A program made the translations under genes and the position numbers. Positions 24,013-35,016 of a DNA stretch of 64,000 nt are shown piece by piece. Origin of the DNA: Turritopsis dohrnii (taxonomy: Eukaryota; Cnidaria; Hydrozoa; Anthoathecata; Oceaniidae). Under the pieces are notes generated by a model, which saw only the letters and a list, made by a program, of their open reading frames with translations, made no database searches and had not been told where the DNA came from. Position 1 is the stretch's first letter, and each line of letters begins with the position of its first letter. The DNA is taken from contig BQMF02000592.1 in the NCBI GenBank assembly GCA_027922465.2, forward strand, positions 124,001-188,000. Direction: 5' to 3'.

Positions 24013-24144
24013 CAATGAACATTTATGCTTTTTGTTACTAACTTACTAACCTTAGTGTATATTACCTTTAGACTAGCCTATATACTATAAACGTACAACT
24101 TGTGTCCTTCTTATGTCCATTCCTATATCAAGGCAACTTGAATA
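24013..24144 (+). repeat. Putative 5' LTR (132 bp)
   Basis: Inferred as the segment between the target duplication and the primer site. Its last 28 bp (24117-24144, beginning CCATTCCTATATC and ending CTTGAATA) recur exactly at 28436-28463 at the other end of the element. Canonical TG...CA ends are not obvious, so the exact start is uncertain by a few bases. Confidence 0.6.
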
Positions 24145-25985
24145 TGGCGCTGCGACTCCGAGACGAACCTGAGTGGACAGCCTTCCTTATCCAAGCTGGC
24201 ATTCCTGCTGCAGAATCGGCAATGTATGCTGCCTCATTCGTAAACAGCAGAATAAACGAATTAACACTCCCTGATATGACTCCAGATCTGTTAGGTACTC
24301 TTGTCATAACCGTACTTGGTGATGTTCTGGCAATCCTCCGTCATGCCAAAACAATTCCTTCAACTGGTCCACCAACTCCTGCTTCCGATCCAACCCTACC
24401 ATCTACTGATGCTTCTACCACCTACCGTCCACCAACAGCTGCTGCTAAACTCCCTTCTATCACTAATGAAATGACACACCCACAATTTCGTAAGGTCCGA
24501 ACAGATTGGGAGGTCTACAAACGTATAACTCTCCTACCACCATCTCAAATTGGAGACCTCTTATACAGTGCTTGTGAAGACTCTGTTCAGACAACCATCA
24601 TAAACTCACATCCTCTTTTCTTCAACCTAACTGAAGAGGAGATGTTGAACAAAATTGAACTGATCGTCACCAAACGAGTTAACCCCACCGTACACAGGGT
24701 CAATTTTGGGAATATCACCCAACATGAAACTGAGTCTGTGCAAGACTTCACCACTAGACTCAGATCTGCTGCAGTAGACTGTGAGTTTGATTGCCCCCGA
24801 TGCAAGGCAGATATCTCCTCATCTCACATCAAAGATCAATTGGTATATGGACTCTACAACAAGTCACTTCAAACTGACATCCTAGCCAAGGCTAGTCTAC
24901 TCAAAACGGTTGAGGATGTAACCACTCATGCAGAAGCATTTGAAAGTGCCCTACGTGATCAACAACACCTCGAAAACGAGAATACATCACAGGCTGCACG
25001 TATATCTGCTTACAAAAAGAATAAAAATAACAAACACAACAAACAATGGCCCCAGAATTGCTCTGGTTGTGGCAGTTCAGCACACGGTACCCCAACCACA
25101 AACCCCCGTCACACTCACTGCCCTGCTTGGGGTAAGATTTGCACAAACTGTAAACGACAAAATCATTTTGCCTCAGCATGCCGTCAAACTGTAAGTGCAA
25201 ATGGATTACTGGCCCATATCAACGCACAAAACATATCTTCGATAAGCAACCTTATTGAAATACCAGCCACATTAACACTTGAGGGGCCTAACAACAAACC
25301 TGTCACTGTCAACATTTTCCCTGACAGTGGTGCGAATATTTGTTTAGCTGGACAGAAACAGCTAGCACAACTTCAACTGAACCTGAGGGACCTTCGTCCA
25401 TGTAATAAACGAGTAAGAACAGTTGGAGGCTCGCAACTAATGTGTCATGGATGGCTCCCTATCAGGTTTAACATCAACGATAATGAAACTAAACAACCAG
25501 TATATTTTTGTCAACAAGTTGATAGACTCTATTTCAGCAAACAGGCTTGCTTAGCAGTGAACATTCTTCCTTCAACGTACCCAATGCCCATGGCAATAAA
25601 TTCAATAAATACAGATGACAGTGAGAACAACATCATTCGTACACCACCGCCTCCACGACCGCTGTCCCTCCCAGTACCACCTGTCCCAGAAAACATCCCA
25701 AAATTAAAACAATACATAGTAGATTCATTTGCAACCAGTACGTTCAACAACTCTGATTTGCCATTTCCATCACTCTTGTCAACACCATTCAAGCTACATT
25801 TAAAACCAGATGCCATTCCCTTTGCTCAACACACTCCAATTCCTGTTGCACATCACCACAAATCAATGGTAAAGGCACAGTTGGACAGAGATGTTGCACG
25901 TGGTATTATCAAACCAGTTCCTGTCAACACCCCTGTAAAATGGTGTGCTCCTATGGTTGTGGCAACTAAACCAGACGATAGATTA
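24144..25985 (+). pseudogene. Ty3/gypsy Gag and protease, running into RT
   Basis: The likely start is the ATG at 24144 (MALRLRDEPEW); the frame is open from 24102. The Gag part has a Pro/Thr-rich linker (residues about 70-110) and a capsid-like helical region. A Cys/His knuckle region follows (CSGCGSSAHGTP...HCPAWGKICTNCKRQNHFASAC, about 25060-25190). The protease shows FPDSGANICLAG (about 25317-25352). The frame then enters the RT fingers (ARGIIKPVPVNTPVKWCAPM) and is thrown out of register near 25980, continuing in junk to a stop at 26087. Confidence 0.8.
24145..24162 (+). promoter_or_regulatory. Putative tRNA primer binding site
   Basis: TGGCGCTGCGACTCCGAG begins directly after the inferred LTR end. 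TGG is the complement of the CCA tail of a tRNA, as expected for minus-strand priming. I did not assign the tRNA species. Confidence 0.55.
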
Positions 25986-26690
25986 TCAAAAACTCAACTC
26001 TCAATGCTTAAGGCAGACTCACTACACTCATTCCCCCTTCAACCTTGCATCACAAGTTCCACCCAATACATACAAAACTGTTATTGATGCCGTCGATGGA
26101 TATCATTCTGTTGAGGTTGATGATGACAGCCGCCACCTACTTATTTTCATCACAGAATGGGGACGATATATGCCATGTCGCCTACCCCAAGGGTACTCCG
26201 CATCGGGGGATGCCTACACTCACCGCATGGATATCATTTCAAAAGATACCCCAAGACTTGTCAAAATAGTGGATGATTCATTGATATATGATGAGAGCAT
26301 TGAAGAATCGTTTTATAGCACATGGGACTATCTTACCTTATGTGCAAACAATGGTATTGTGGCAAACCTGAAAAAATTTCAATTTTGTGAAAAAACAGTT
26401 GAGTTTGCAGGTTTGAAAATAACATCAAATGGCATTGAACCATCAGATCGCATTTTAACAGCAATCAGAAATTTTCCTGCCCCAACTGATCTTACGAATG
26501 CAAGGTCATGGTTTGGCCTTGTGAATCAAGTCGCTTGGGCCTACTCACTCAGCGACATTATGTCCCCATTTCGTGACCTGATTAAGCCACACTCCAAATT
26601 CTATTGGGATAAACACCTGAATGACATATTCCTCGACTCAAAGAAAAAAATAATTGAACTTGTCTCTGATGGGAGCAAATGATTCGATCC
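25975..26690 (+). pseudogene. Ty3/gypsy reverse transcriptase palm and thumb
   Basis: The open frame picks up at about 25975 with DYQKLNSQCLRQ, then DAVDGYHSVEVDDDSRH (first catalytic Asp), FITEWGRYMPCRLPQG, and KIVDDSLIYD, with the VDD signature at 26269-26277. FCEKTVEFAGLKITSNG and ARSWFGLVNQVAWAY are thumb/connection segments. It stops at 26682 (TGA) at the start of RNase H. It is out of register with both the preceding and following segments. Confidence 0.8.
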
Positions 26691-28433
26691 AACCAAACAA
26701 ACCTGTTTACAAACTGATTGGAGTGAGCAGGGGCTTGGATGGCTGGAAGCTCATATTTGCTGGATCAAGATTCACTAAGCCTGCTGAGAGCAAATACTCA
26801 CCCACAGAAGGAGAGGCTCTTGCTGTTGCATGGGCACTACATCACTCACGTATGTATACCCTTGGTTGCACAGACCTTATTGTGGCTGTCGATCACAAGC
26901 CCCTCCTTGGCATATTTAACAACAGACATCTGGGAAATATTAGCAACCCTCGTATTCAAACCATCAAAGAGAAGACATTAGCTTGGAGATTTACCATAGT
27001 TCACTGCCCTGGCAAATGGACCAGAGGACCCGATGCCCTTTCAAGACAAAAATCATCAATCCATCAAATTTTTAGTGAAACCTCAGACAACACTTTTGAT
27101 TCTTACGCTTCAGCTAACATGGCTTGTGAAATTGCTAGCATTTACGCCGTAAATGAGCTAAAAAGTGTCACACTAGATACTGTCCGTACCGCTGGTGCTG
27201 CTGACTCGAAGTACCAGGAACTTATTGAAACAATTAAAGAAGGTTTTCCTGACAAAAGAAACCAAGTTGAACCTGCACATTTGCGGAACTTCTGGGAAGT
27301 TCGGAACAGACTCTCCAACATGGATGGAGTTGTACTAATGGACAAACGAATTGTGATACCTACATTGTTGCGGAAAGTAATACTTGACAACCTACACTCA
27401 GCAAATCAAGGTAATACTGGTATGCGTTTCAGAGCCAATAAATGTGTGTACTGGCCAGGCATGGACAACAGTATCAGAATACACCGTGCAAATTGCAAGG
27501 ACTGTGTTGAACACGCTCCCAGCCAACCAGCCGAACCATTAGTCCTAACACCATCACCAAAATATCCTTTCGAACAAGTATGTGCTGATTACTTTCACAT
27601 TGGTGGACATACATATATCAGCATTGTTGATCGTTTTAGTGGATGGTTGAGCATTTACTTTTTTAAAGAGAGAGAAATAACCACTAAGAAACTAATCGAG
27701 GTATTTCGAAACTTGTTCGTTGCCTATGGAGCACCTGAAGAACTAAGTTCAGATGGTGGCCCACAGTTCACTAGTGTGGAATTTAAGGCCTTCCTGAAAA
27801 ATTGGGGCATTAATCACAGACTATCGTCTGCATCCTACCCACAATCAAATGGCAGGGCTGAATTGGGTGTCAAAGCTGCAAAACGCATCATTCACAACAA
27901 CCTCTCATCAGACGGCAGTTTGAACAATGACAATGCCGCCAGAGCAGTACTTCAATATAGAAACACACCCCTACCTGAAATCAATTTAAGCCCTGCACAA
28001 ATACTCCTCCACAGAAACCTAAGAGATGGAGTACCTGCCCACCCTACGCATTACCTCCCACACCAAGATTGGATAATAACTGCTAATGACCGTGAACATG
28101 CTTATGCTTCTAGGAACCAAAAATTACTGGAAAATTACAACGCTCATGCTCATGACCTTTCAGCTCTCCCTATTGGGGCCAATGTCGTTGTACAGAACGT
28201 TAGAAACCGCAAACAATGGGATAAGTATGGTCAAATAGTTGAGGTGCTACCAAATCGCCAATATCGAATTAGAATGTTCCCCTCTGGAAGAGTAACGCTG
28301 CAAAATAGAAGGTTTATCAGACAAATTGAAAAGCTAACATCAGACATAATACCATCCAAAGGAGACCAAAAGTCTCGAGACACAGCACTACCTTTACCGC
28401 CAAATCCTGAAGAACCACCAACAAATCCTGAAG
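26690..28433 (+). pseudogene. Ty3/gypsy RNase H and integrase
   Basis: Reading frame from 26654. RNase H motifs are TEGEALAVAWALHHS (catalytic Glu) and LIVAVDHKPLLG (Asp); the first Asp strand is lost in a frameshift near 26740. Integrase has a zinc-binding region (LHSANQGNTGMRF...HRANCKDCVEHA) and the core DDE as CADYFHI (Asp codon 27587), SSDGGPQF (27752) and NGRAELGVKAAKR (Glu 27860), all three acids present. A GPY/F-like C-terminal region follows (ALPIGANVVVQNVRNRKQWD). The frame runs on past the element end at 28463 into Helitron sequence. Integrase core is intact but no polyprotein can be made. Confidence 0.82.
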
Positions 28434-28435
28434 AA

Positions 28436-28463
28436 CCATTCCTATATCAAGGCAACTTGAATA
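28436..28463 (+). repeat. Remnant of the 3' LTR (last 28 bp)
   Basis: Exact copy of 24117-24144. The first about 104 bp of the 3' LTR are missing and coding sequence (repeated NPEEP codons) abuts directly. Confidence 0.7.
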
Positions 28464-28625
28464 AACGGTGGTCCTTGGAATATAAAACTAACAATAATAA
28501 TAAAAACAAAACGTTTTTCCTATTGGTTCACCAGCCAAAAAAATTCATTTTCGATTGGAGTTGCAATGTATTTTGTTTCGAACTCACGTTGCACACACAC
28601 AAAAAAAATTTCGCTCACAACACAA

Positions 28626-29385
28626 AAAAAAAATATTTGTATTTTATTTATCATTATTTATTACTACTGACCAGTGTAAAAATGTTTTTACAGGTTTTAA
28701 TCGATGTGAGCTGAACAGAGAGAAACACTTTTAGTATGATAAAGTGCATCAATTGTTTGGAATGTAGAATGTTTAGAACGTAGTATCCCATGTGGAACAT
28801 TTTTTACGGGTTTTAATTCATCAAAAACAAAAATACGCGCTGTGCATCTGTTTTTTTTTCACTCTGTAAAATAAATTGTATCGGTTGAAGATGCAATGCA
28901 ATGGTTCCCCGTGATGAAAATGTCTAACGTCAGTCCGAAAAAAACAACACTTCTTACGCTTTTATTAAAAAAACTCTAAGTATTCCAGCTAAAGCATTTT
29001 GAGTTCACTATCAACACTTGAGTTCTGAACAGAAAATCATTTTAATCGGAAGATCTGAAACACATCAAAATATTCAAAATACATCTTTTTCAGGATATGA
29101 TATAGGTATGCAGAAGTAAAATTAAATTGTGCTTACAGGAAAACAGCAAAAGATTAAAATCGCTGTAACTTTTCATGGAATCCTTACCCAAACGTAAATA
29201 AAAGCCAAATGCGTAAGTGTCAAAATATGAATTGTAAACATTTTTTTACCTTCAAGCGATTTTCTTTGCAGGAACCCAAATATTCATGATATTCATTTGT
29301 TTGATCATTTATATATTGTTTTTATGTGTCTGGCCTAAAGGAAAAGTAATAATGCAGAAACCATACTATAAGAAAAACAAAACAA
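28626..29385. other. Unassigned AT-rich spacer
   Basis: No coding frame with recognisable motifs; a few poly-T and poly-A runs. Nothing else supported. Confidence 0.4.
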
Positions 29386-29389
29386 AAAA

Positions 29390-30010
29390 GTTCAAAAGCG
29401 GACTTACCCTAAAAAAATGATATGAAATGAAATGTAGACTTATCCCTACACAACGTATGACCTTCTTAGGCTTTATTTTTGATTCAGTCCATATGATTAT
29501 ACAACTAACTCCAGAGAAGAAAAAAAATCTATGATCTCTGTTAATTTCACATAATAAACTTTCCATAAGACATGTTGCCAAAGTAACAGGCAATTTAGTT
29601 GCTTCATTCCCTACTGTTCCACATGGCAGATTATTTTATAGACATTTTGAACTTGACAAAATCCAAGCACTTCAGATATTTCGTGGAAATTTTGACAAAC
29701 AAGGTCATTTGTCAAGTGTTTCTAGAGCAGAACTGAATTGGTGGATCAATAGTATCCATTCAAGTATTTGAGATATTCACATCACAGTTAGAGGCAAACT
29801 ACATTGCTCTTGTTACTTACTGCATGAACAAGCATTATAAAGTTGTACGTATTATGTCAGACAACAGCACAGCCATTACCTATATTAACAATATGTGAGG
29901 TATCAAATCTATTGAATGCAATACGCAAGCCCAAATATATGGCTTTGGTGTATTGAACACTCCTTTTTCAAAGCAACATCGAAACTGATTCGAGATTGGG
30001 ATGCTGGATC
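29390..30010 (+). pseudogene. DIRS retrotransposon RT/RNase H fragment
   Basis: One frame reads QRMTFLGFIFDSVHMIIQLT, LSIRHVAKVTGNLVASFPTV, PHGRLFYRHFELDKIQALQ and SRAELNWWINSIHSS, then in another frame LEANYIALVTYCMNKHYKVV and RIMSDNSTAITYINNM. This is the thumb-to-RNase H passage of DIRS-type polymerases, where DN-TA-YINNM is characteristic. TGA codons interrupt it near 29545 and 29769. DIRS elements use a tyrosine recombinase instead of an integrase. The upstream half is missing and the downstream side is cut by the LINE tail at about 30011. Confidence 0.75.
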
Positions 30011-30127
30011 TTTTTTTTTTTTAATCACTGGCCCCACTCAAAGCCGAAGCCACTACAAGGAGTGGGGCTACATATTCCGGATGTTCATCCTAGCGTTAAT
30101 CTCCCAGACTAGCCTTCATTTTCCCCA

Positions 30128-32210
30128 TCAAGGAACCGAGTACTCTCCAGAAGTCATGACTTTTTCAACACCCGACCTCAGAGCAAGGTGGCGGTTAACC
30201 TTGGAGTTAAAAGATTGTAGATCATACTCAACAGGAAAACAACTATGAGGGAGAGAATACCAGAGGCGAGCAGTCCGAGGGAAAAAGCTAGATGAATAAA
30301 AGTTCTTATGGCAAGTTGGGACCTGAACAGTCAAAGGATGAGAATTCGAAGAGAGGCGAGTGATCCGAGAGAAAGTCTTAGAAGGAGTCAGTTGATGCAA
30401 GTCATCCGAACAATGCCCATGAAAGTATTTTATAGAGACAGGGCAGCAACGTTTCTCTGATGTGAGAGGGGGTGAAGATTAGCACAAAGGTCAGGGCCAA
30501 CTAAGTTAACTAAGCGCTTCTGAATACGATCGAGAAGATGAAGACAATGAGCAGAGGCTCCAGCCCAAAGGTGGCAGCAGTACTCAAGACAAGGGCGAAT
30601 AGTGGCCTTAAACATGTAAATGATAGATTTAGCCAAAAGTAAGTGACAGACCCGAAAAAGTGAGCCAACCTTGATAGCAGCAGATTTAGCAATGGACTCG
30701 ATGTAAGAATTCCATGTGAAATTCTTTGTGAAGGTTAAACCTAAAAGACGAACCTGAGATGACTCTGCAAGCTCACTTCCATTCATAAGAACAGAAGGAA
30801 TTACAGGGTCCCTGAAACGATTAATAGAGAGAAGCTTAGTTTTCGAAGCATTGAAGGAAACCAACCGTTTCTGACCCCATTCAACTACTGTCCTAAGATC
30901 GTCCTCCAACTCAGCAGCCATTTCAACCTTATCAAACAAGTCCTTAGTCCTTTCAAGAGACGAGTAAAGAGTAGTGTCGTCAGTGTAGATAGCAAGTTTA
31001 CTGAGAATACAATCAGGAAAGCCGTCGATGAAAATGAGAAAGACGGTTTGACCAAGGACAGAACCTTGAGGCACCCCTGAATTAATAGAGTAAGAAGAAG
31101 ATGAATGACCATCGAGAACCACCTTAATACTCCTGCCACTGAGAAAGGACTTAATAAGATTCAAGAGTGAACCAGAAATGCCATAAGACTTCAACTTGTG
31201 AAGAAGACCACGATGCCAAACCTTGTCGAATGCCTTGGAGATGTCAAGAGCAATAGCACGTGTCTCACCACAAGCATTGAGGGACTGACATACACGTTCG
31301 GAGATGACGGTCACAGCATCAGCAGTGGAACAACCAGAACGGAAACCATACTGGTGATCAGAGCACAGATGAAGAGATTCCAGATGATGGGTGATGGAAG
31401 AGTTGATCAATGATTCGGAGACCTTACTTATAATAGAGAGAAGACTAATAGGAAGATAGCAAAAAGGGTCCGATCTCTCCCCAGAGTTTTTGAAAACAGG
31501 CACAACAGCAGCAATCTTCCAACAAAAAGGAAAACAAGACTCATCAGATGCACTTCCTGAATAGCCTACAGAGTATGGGAGAGAGTTCAGGCGAGCATTT
31601 TTGCAGAATGATTACAGGGATTTCGTCGGGACCAGTAGCCTTAGAAGAGTGGAGAGAACTAATAACATCCAAAACCATCTTGGGAGTTATGTTCAGAGAA
31701 GACAAAACCATGTCAGTTCTGGGGTCAATATCGGGCAAAACATGTCCAGTGTCATCAAGGGTGGAGTTCCTGCTGAACTGTTTAGCAAAGAGCTCCACCT
31801 TACTAACAGCAGATGTCAACACCTCAGGACCGTTGAAGAGTGGTTGAATCAAAGACTTACCCTTATTAGAAAAGAGACCCAAAAGATTCAGATATAAGCC
31901 GATCATGGACCAGATTTCGAAAGGTGCATTTAGCCTCCTCAATGACTTTTTTACAGTCGTTGCGAGCTCTGGTGAAAAGACGCCTGTTGTATTCACTACT
32001 GCAACGTTGATAACGATGGAAAAAATGATTACGATGGGCAATTGCATCAGAAATGGCAGGAGAGAACCAGGGTGTAGAGTGAGGTTTAACCTGATATTTA
32101 CAAGAAGGAACAAATTCATCAATACCAACCTGAAGCCAAGAAGAGATCTCCACTGCACACCTCTCTGCATCACAGGCAAAGATATGATCAACCGGCAGGT
32201 CACGAATCAA
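30128..32210 (-). pseudogene. LINE linker, reverse transcriptase and C-terminal region
   Basis: After a linker (STPWFSPAISDAIAHRNHFF) comes SSKATGPDEIPVIILQ, then the 357-codon RT frame (31503-30430). That frame shows YLPISLLSIISKVSESLI, HQYGFRSGCSTADA, AIALDISKAFDKVWH (first Asp), NSGVPQGSVLGQ and AIYTDDTTLYSS, the YxDD box with YTDD. The C-terminal piece has FFPRTARLWYSLPHSCFP, the usual end of this LINE group. Frame changes separate the linker, RT and tail. Confidence 0.85.
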
Positions 32211-32229
32211 ATCTCGAAAGCTGTCCCAG

Positions 32230-33045
32230 TCACCACGAATAAAGTTTGCGATGAATAGTTAGATCGTGTGGGCAAGCGGAATTAAAGTCAATGGCTACGT
32301 TGACAATTGAATGATCAGAATTACCTAAAGGAGCAGATTTTGGTGTTTTGCAAATGTTCGGGTTAGATGAAAGGAATAGGTCAAATAAAGAAGGCTCCTG
32401 ATCAGCTCGATCAGGTACGCGAGTGGGAGAGTTCACAAGCTGAGTAAGAGAGTGAGAGATAGCAAAGTTGAAAGTGTCAATGCCAGATAGGGAGGTAGTG
32501 TGTAAGAAAGGTAACCAGTCACCATGATGAATATTGAAATCACCGAACACAAAGATTTTAGCAGAAGGGTGAGATATGAGAGCTTTATCAATATTTTCCG
32601 AGATAGAATTGATGACGCTGCACGACTAAGAAGATGGGGAGCGATACACAAAGAAAAGATAACTAGTTGAATGCAAGAGAGAAAGACGTAGACAGATGAA
32701 AGATTCGTCAGGAGATTCGAGATTCAATTGACGACTGACAGGAAGACAGTCACGAACATAGATACCGAGGCCGTGCATAAGAATAGAAGAGTCCTTGCGA
32801 TTAATAGGAAGATAGCCAGGTACATCGAAGTCAGAAGAGCTAATAGAAGGGTTAAGATTAGTTTCACAAATAGCAAGAATGTCAGGAGATGAGTTGGCTA
32901 GAAAAGATTCCAAATGAGAGAAGTTCCCACGAAGTCCACGAATATTAAAGAAGGAAAGTGAAAAAGACGTTGGCGATTTACGAGTACCCAATTTAGATTT
33001 ACTAGAATTTGACATTTTTTTCATAATGAGGAGAAAGAAATCCAA
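32230..33045 (-). pseudogene. LINE endonuclease domain
   Basis: Starts near 33018 with FFNIRGLRGNFSHLESFL, then DILAICETNLNP (catalytic Glu), YVRDCLPVSRQ, KIFVFGDFNIHHGDW (GDFN motif) and APLGNSDHSIVNV (the SDH motif). These are the metal-binding and catalytic landmarks of AP-type endonucleases that nick target DNA. A single in-frame TAG near 32627 splits it into two open pieces in the same frame. Confidence 0.8.
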
Positions 33046-33537
33046 AGTTGTGTTGGCTGAAGAACTCGTGCTAGAGGATCATTTCAATATAGGTTTGCTG
33101 TTAGCTATGAACCTATTGTCGTAACAAAATCAATGCTGTGGCCTCTAAGGATGCAAACCGTTACAGCAGCAGGGTGCTAGCAAAGAGTTCGGGCTCATGT
33201 ACTACCAGTCGGCAAAGTAGCAATCAGGTAATACTACTATCCTAACACCCTCAACATAAATAACTAAGAAGCAGTATTGAAAATAGACTCAAGCATTTGT
33301 CAGACAGTCAAGTGCAACAAGAACATCATTCTAGAGTAGATATAGCACTGCAAGCAGCACATCTACACTAATAGATGAAGTAGGGGTACTAGATCGAGTG
33401 TTGTCATTAACTTGAGGTGAAGAACTGCTTCAAGGTTGCGACAATATCGTTTCAACTTGATCAAGTACTGGCCAATTGAAGGAATGCACCGTGTTGTTGA
33501 TTGATCTTAAAACTTCCATCATACCTGCACTCACTTC

Positions 33538-34290
33538 CTATGGTTTATTTCCAACGAGCTTCTCCATGCATTGCTTGCTGCGTAAAGCAACGTCTCTAGA
33601 CAAACTCTTATGATAGGCTACTTTGGCCACGTGACAACTGTGCTTTTGGTCACATGAGACGATTTCACTTTCCACACTCTCTATCTCCACAACTGGTAGA
33701 TACTGAGTCGGATATATATATTTTCCAAAAGCTTCGTGGACGAGGTTGCTCGTGGCTGACAAGAACGCGGTGTATTGCTTTCCGATGTTTGTTATAAGCA
33801 AATAGTCGCAGTTGGGATTTAGTTTTGATCGCACTAACTGGATATAAACATTGAGAATCTCCATAGTTTCTGAATTGATAATCACAGTGTCAAGTGAATA
33901 TCTATCAGAATTTTTAAACTCCTTCTGGTCAATGGTACCACCATTGGCCTTTTCTTTACTAATCATTTCTATAGTTAAGTATTGATAGCTCATTGGTCTG
34001 GAGCACTTAACTCAAACAAATAAATACGTATCAATAAATCTTGTTGCAAACGCCAGTTGAGATGTCAACACCTTTCGTTGGTCTCCGCATTCTTGTAAGA
34101 TGTGTTGGAAACGTTTGATGTGATATGGGTTAACGTTTTCCATTTCCTCCAAGGTCGCGCAACTGTTTCGAGCAACAAGCGTTTCCAAATCCAGGTTGCG
34201 AGAATACTTGAGTCTCTTTGTCTTTCTCACGTTATATGTAAACTTTGGTGACCGTAAAACAGTATAATGAGCTGCAGGATACACCATTCC
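33538..34290 (-). pseudogene. Tyrosine-recombinase-like protein fragment (Crypton/DIRS style)
   Basis: Two open pieces. The N-terminal one (34287-34012) contains NPYHIKRFQHILQECGDQRK and SQLAFATRFIDTYLF. The C-terminal one (33993-33538) contains CDYLLITNIGKQYTAF, EAFGKYIYPTQYLPVVEIES and DQKHSCHVAKVAYHKSLSRD. The KHS...VAKVxYxK pattern, with His then Tyr, looks like the end of a tyrosine recombinase catalytic domain. The family is known to me only from repeated sequences in invertebrates, and I cannot place all catalytic Arg/His residues. A second degraded copy lies at 22720. Confidence 0.45.
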
Positions 34291-34375
34291 CTTTCTGATA
34301 GTCCAGTAAATCTGATATTGATTTTAAGTAATTTCACGACACAGAACAACTTAGTTTTCAATCTTCTTCAAGTAC

Positions 34376-34401
34376 CAATGTGGTCCGTACGGACCACATT
34401 G
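34376..34401. repeat. 26-bp perfect palindrome
   Basis: The left half is CAATGTGGTCCGT and the right half ACGGACCACATTG, exact reverse complements with no spacer, centred between 34388 and 34389. It lies about 135 bp upstream of the piggyBac reading frame. It may be a transposase or regulatory binding site in the left end of the element; that role is inferred. Confidence 0.85.
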
Positions 34402-34852
34402 AGTAAATTTGATTTCCCGAACTAACCCGATTGAAATCTTCCGGTTTTTTGCTATGTACAGTCACTCTGAGGTTCAGTGAAGCGTCTACGGCCGTTTTCA
34501 AGTTGTGGTGAAGTATCCTGTACTTAGTATTTAGAAAGTGAAAGTTCAGAAAAATATTTCAACAGCAAAGGCAGTACTCAGTAAAAGGCTTACTGTTGAT
34601 GAAGTTATAGCTGGGATTTTTGCTTCAGATGACGAAGATTCTTTGTCTGAAATAGATTCAGACTTCAGTGAAGATAATGATGATCCCTGTTACAGAGATC
34701 CTGTAATTTTTATTGATGACAGCGTGCCGCAACACACAGTTAGCCATGGGTCTCCGCTGTCACAGAATGATGCTTGTGAGACAAATACAGATCAGGAAGA
34801 TGACTTTGCAGATCAGGAACATAACTTTGCAGATTTATCCTTTGAAAGCAAG

Positions 34853-35016
34853 GTTTGGCACTATTACTTTTACTTACCCACTGCTAGCACTAAAAAAGTC
34901 ACAAAATAAAAAGTTATCATCCAAGAAGCCATGCTGCATGCCACCAAAATTTTCAACTGACCGGCGCCACTTACATTTTCTTGCACGAAAATATTACGTT
35001 CTATTTCATTTTATAG
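34853..35016 (+). other. Predicted intron of the piggyBac transposase
   Basis: Donor AAG/GTTTGG and acceptor TTTATAG/GTGGAC. Exon 1 ends on a whole codon and exon 2 begins on one, so the frame is preserved. Without splicing, translation from 34538 ends at 34909. Confidence 0.65.

Larger units (their letters stand above)
24013..28463 (+). mobile_element. Ty3/gypsy-type LTR retrotransposon
   Basis: Flanked by the 5-bp repeat AACGG (24008-24012 and 28464-28468). Comparison with other H2 Helitrons shows only one AACGG-like stretch at the empty site, so this is a true target duplication. Internal order is gag with zinc knuckle, protease, RT, RNase H, integrase, as in Ty3/gypsy (RNase H before integrase). 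The 5' LTR appears to be 132 bp. At the 3' side only its last 28 bp remain, so the 3' LTR and polypurine tract were mostly deleted. Two frame changes break pol. Confidence 0.88.
23391..28625 (-). mobile_element. H2 Helitron split by a Ty3/gypsy insertion
   Basis: The 3' terminus CTAG is at 23391-23394. The usual hairpin has been lost and CTAG runs straight into CTGCCCATGTGCACC. The body is collinear with the intact copy at 57354-58199 up to AAGCCAAGTCAACGG at 24012, and resumes at AACGGTGGTCCTTGGAA at 28464. The 5' end is missing: similarity stops at about 28625 in TTTCGCTCACAAC. Without the retrotransposon the Helitron would be about 780 bp. Confidence 0.85.
30011..33060 (-). mobile_element. 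LINE (non-LTR retrotransposon), apurinic endonuclease type
   Basis: Minus-strand element with endonuclease then RT, ending in an A-run (T-run at 30011-30022 on the plus strand) that abuts DIRS sequence. The order and motifs fit the Jockey/CR1/L2/Daphne group. The 5' limit beyond 33060 is not clear; 33060-33537 carries no recognisable coding and may be 5' untranslated or host sequence. About five stops or frameshifts disable it. Confidence 0.85.

Noticed and set aside
24102..24143. Upstream start for Gag at 24102
   Set aside because: These codons lie inside the inferred LTR; the ATG at 24144 overlaps the primer site and is the more natural start.
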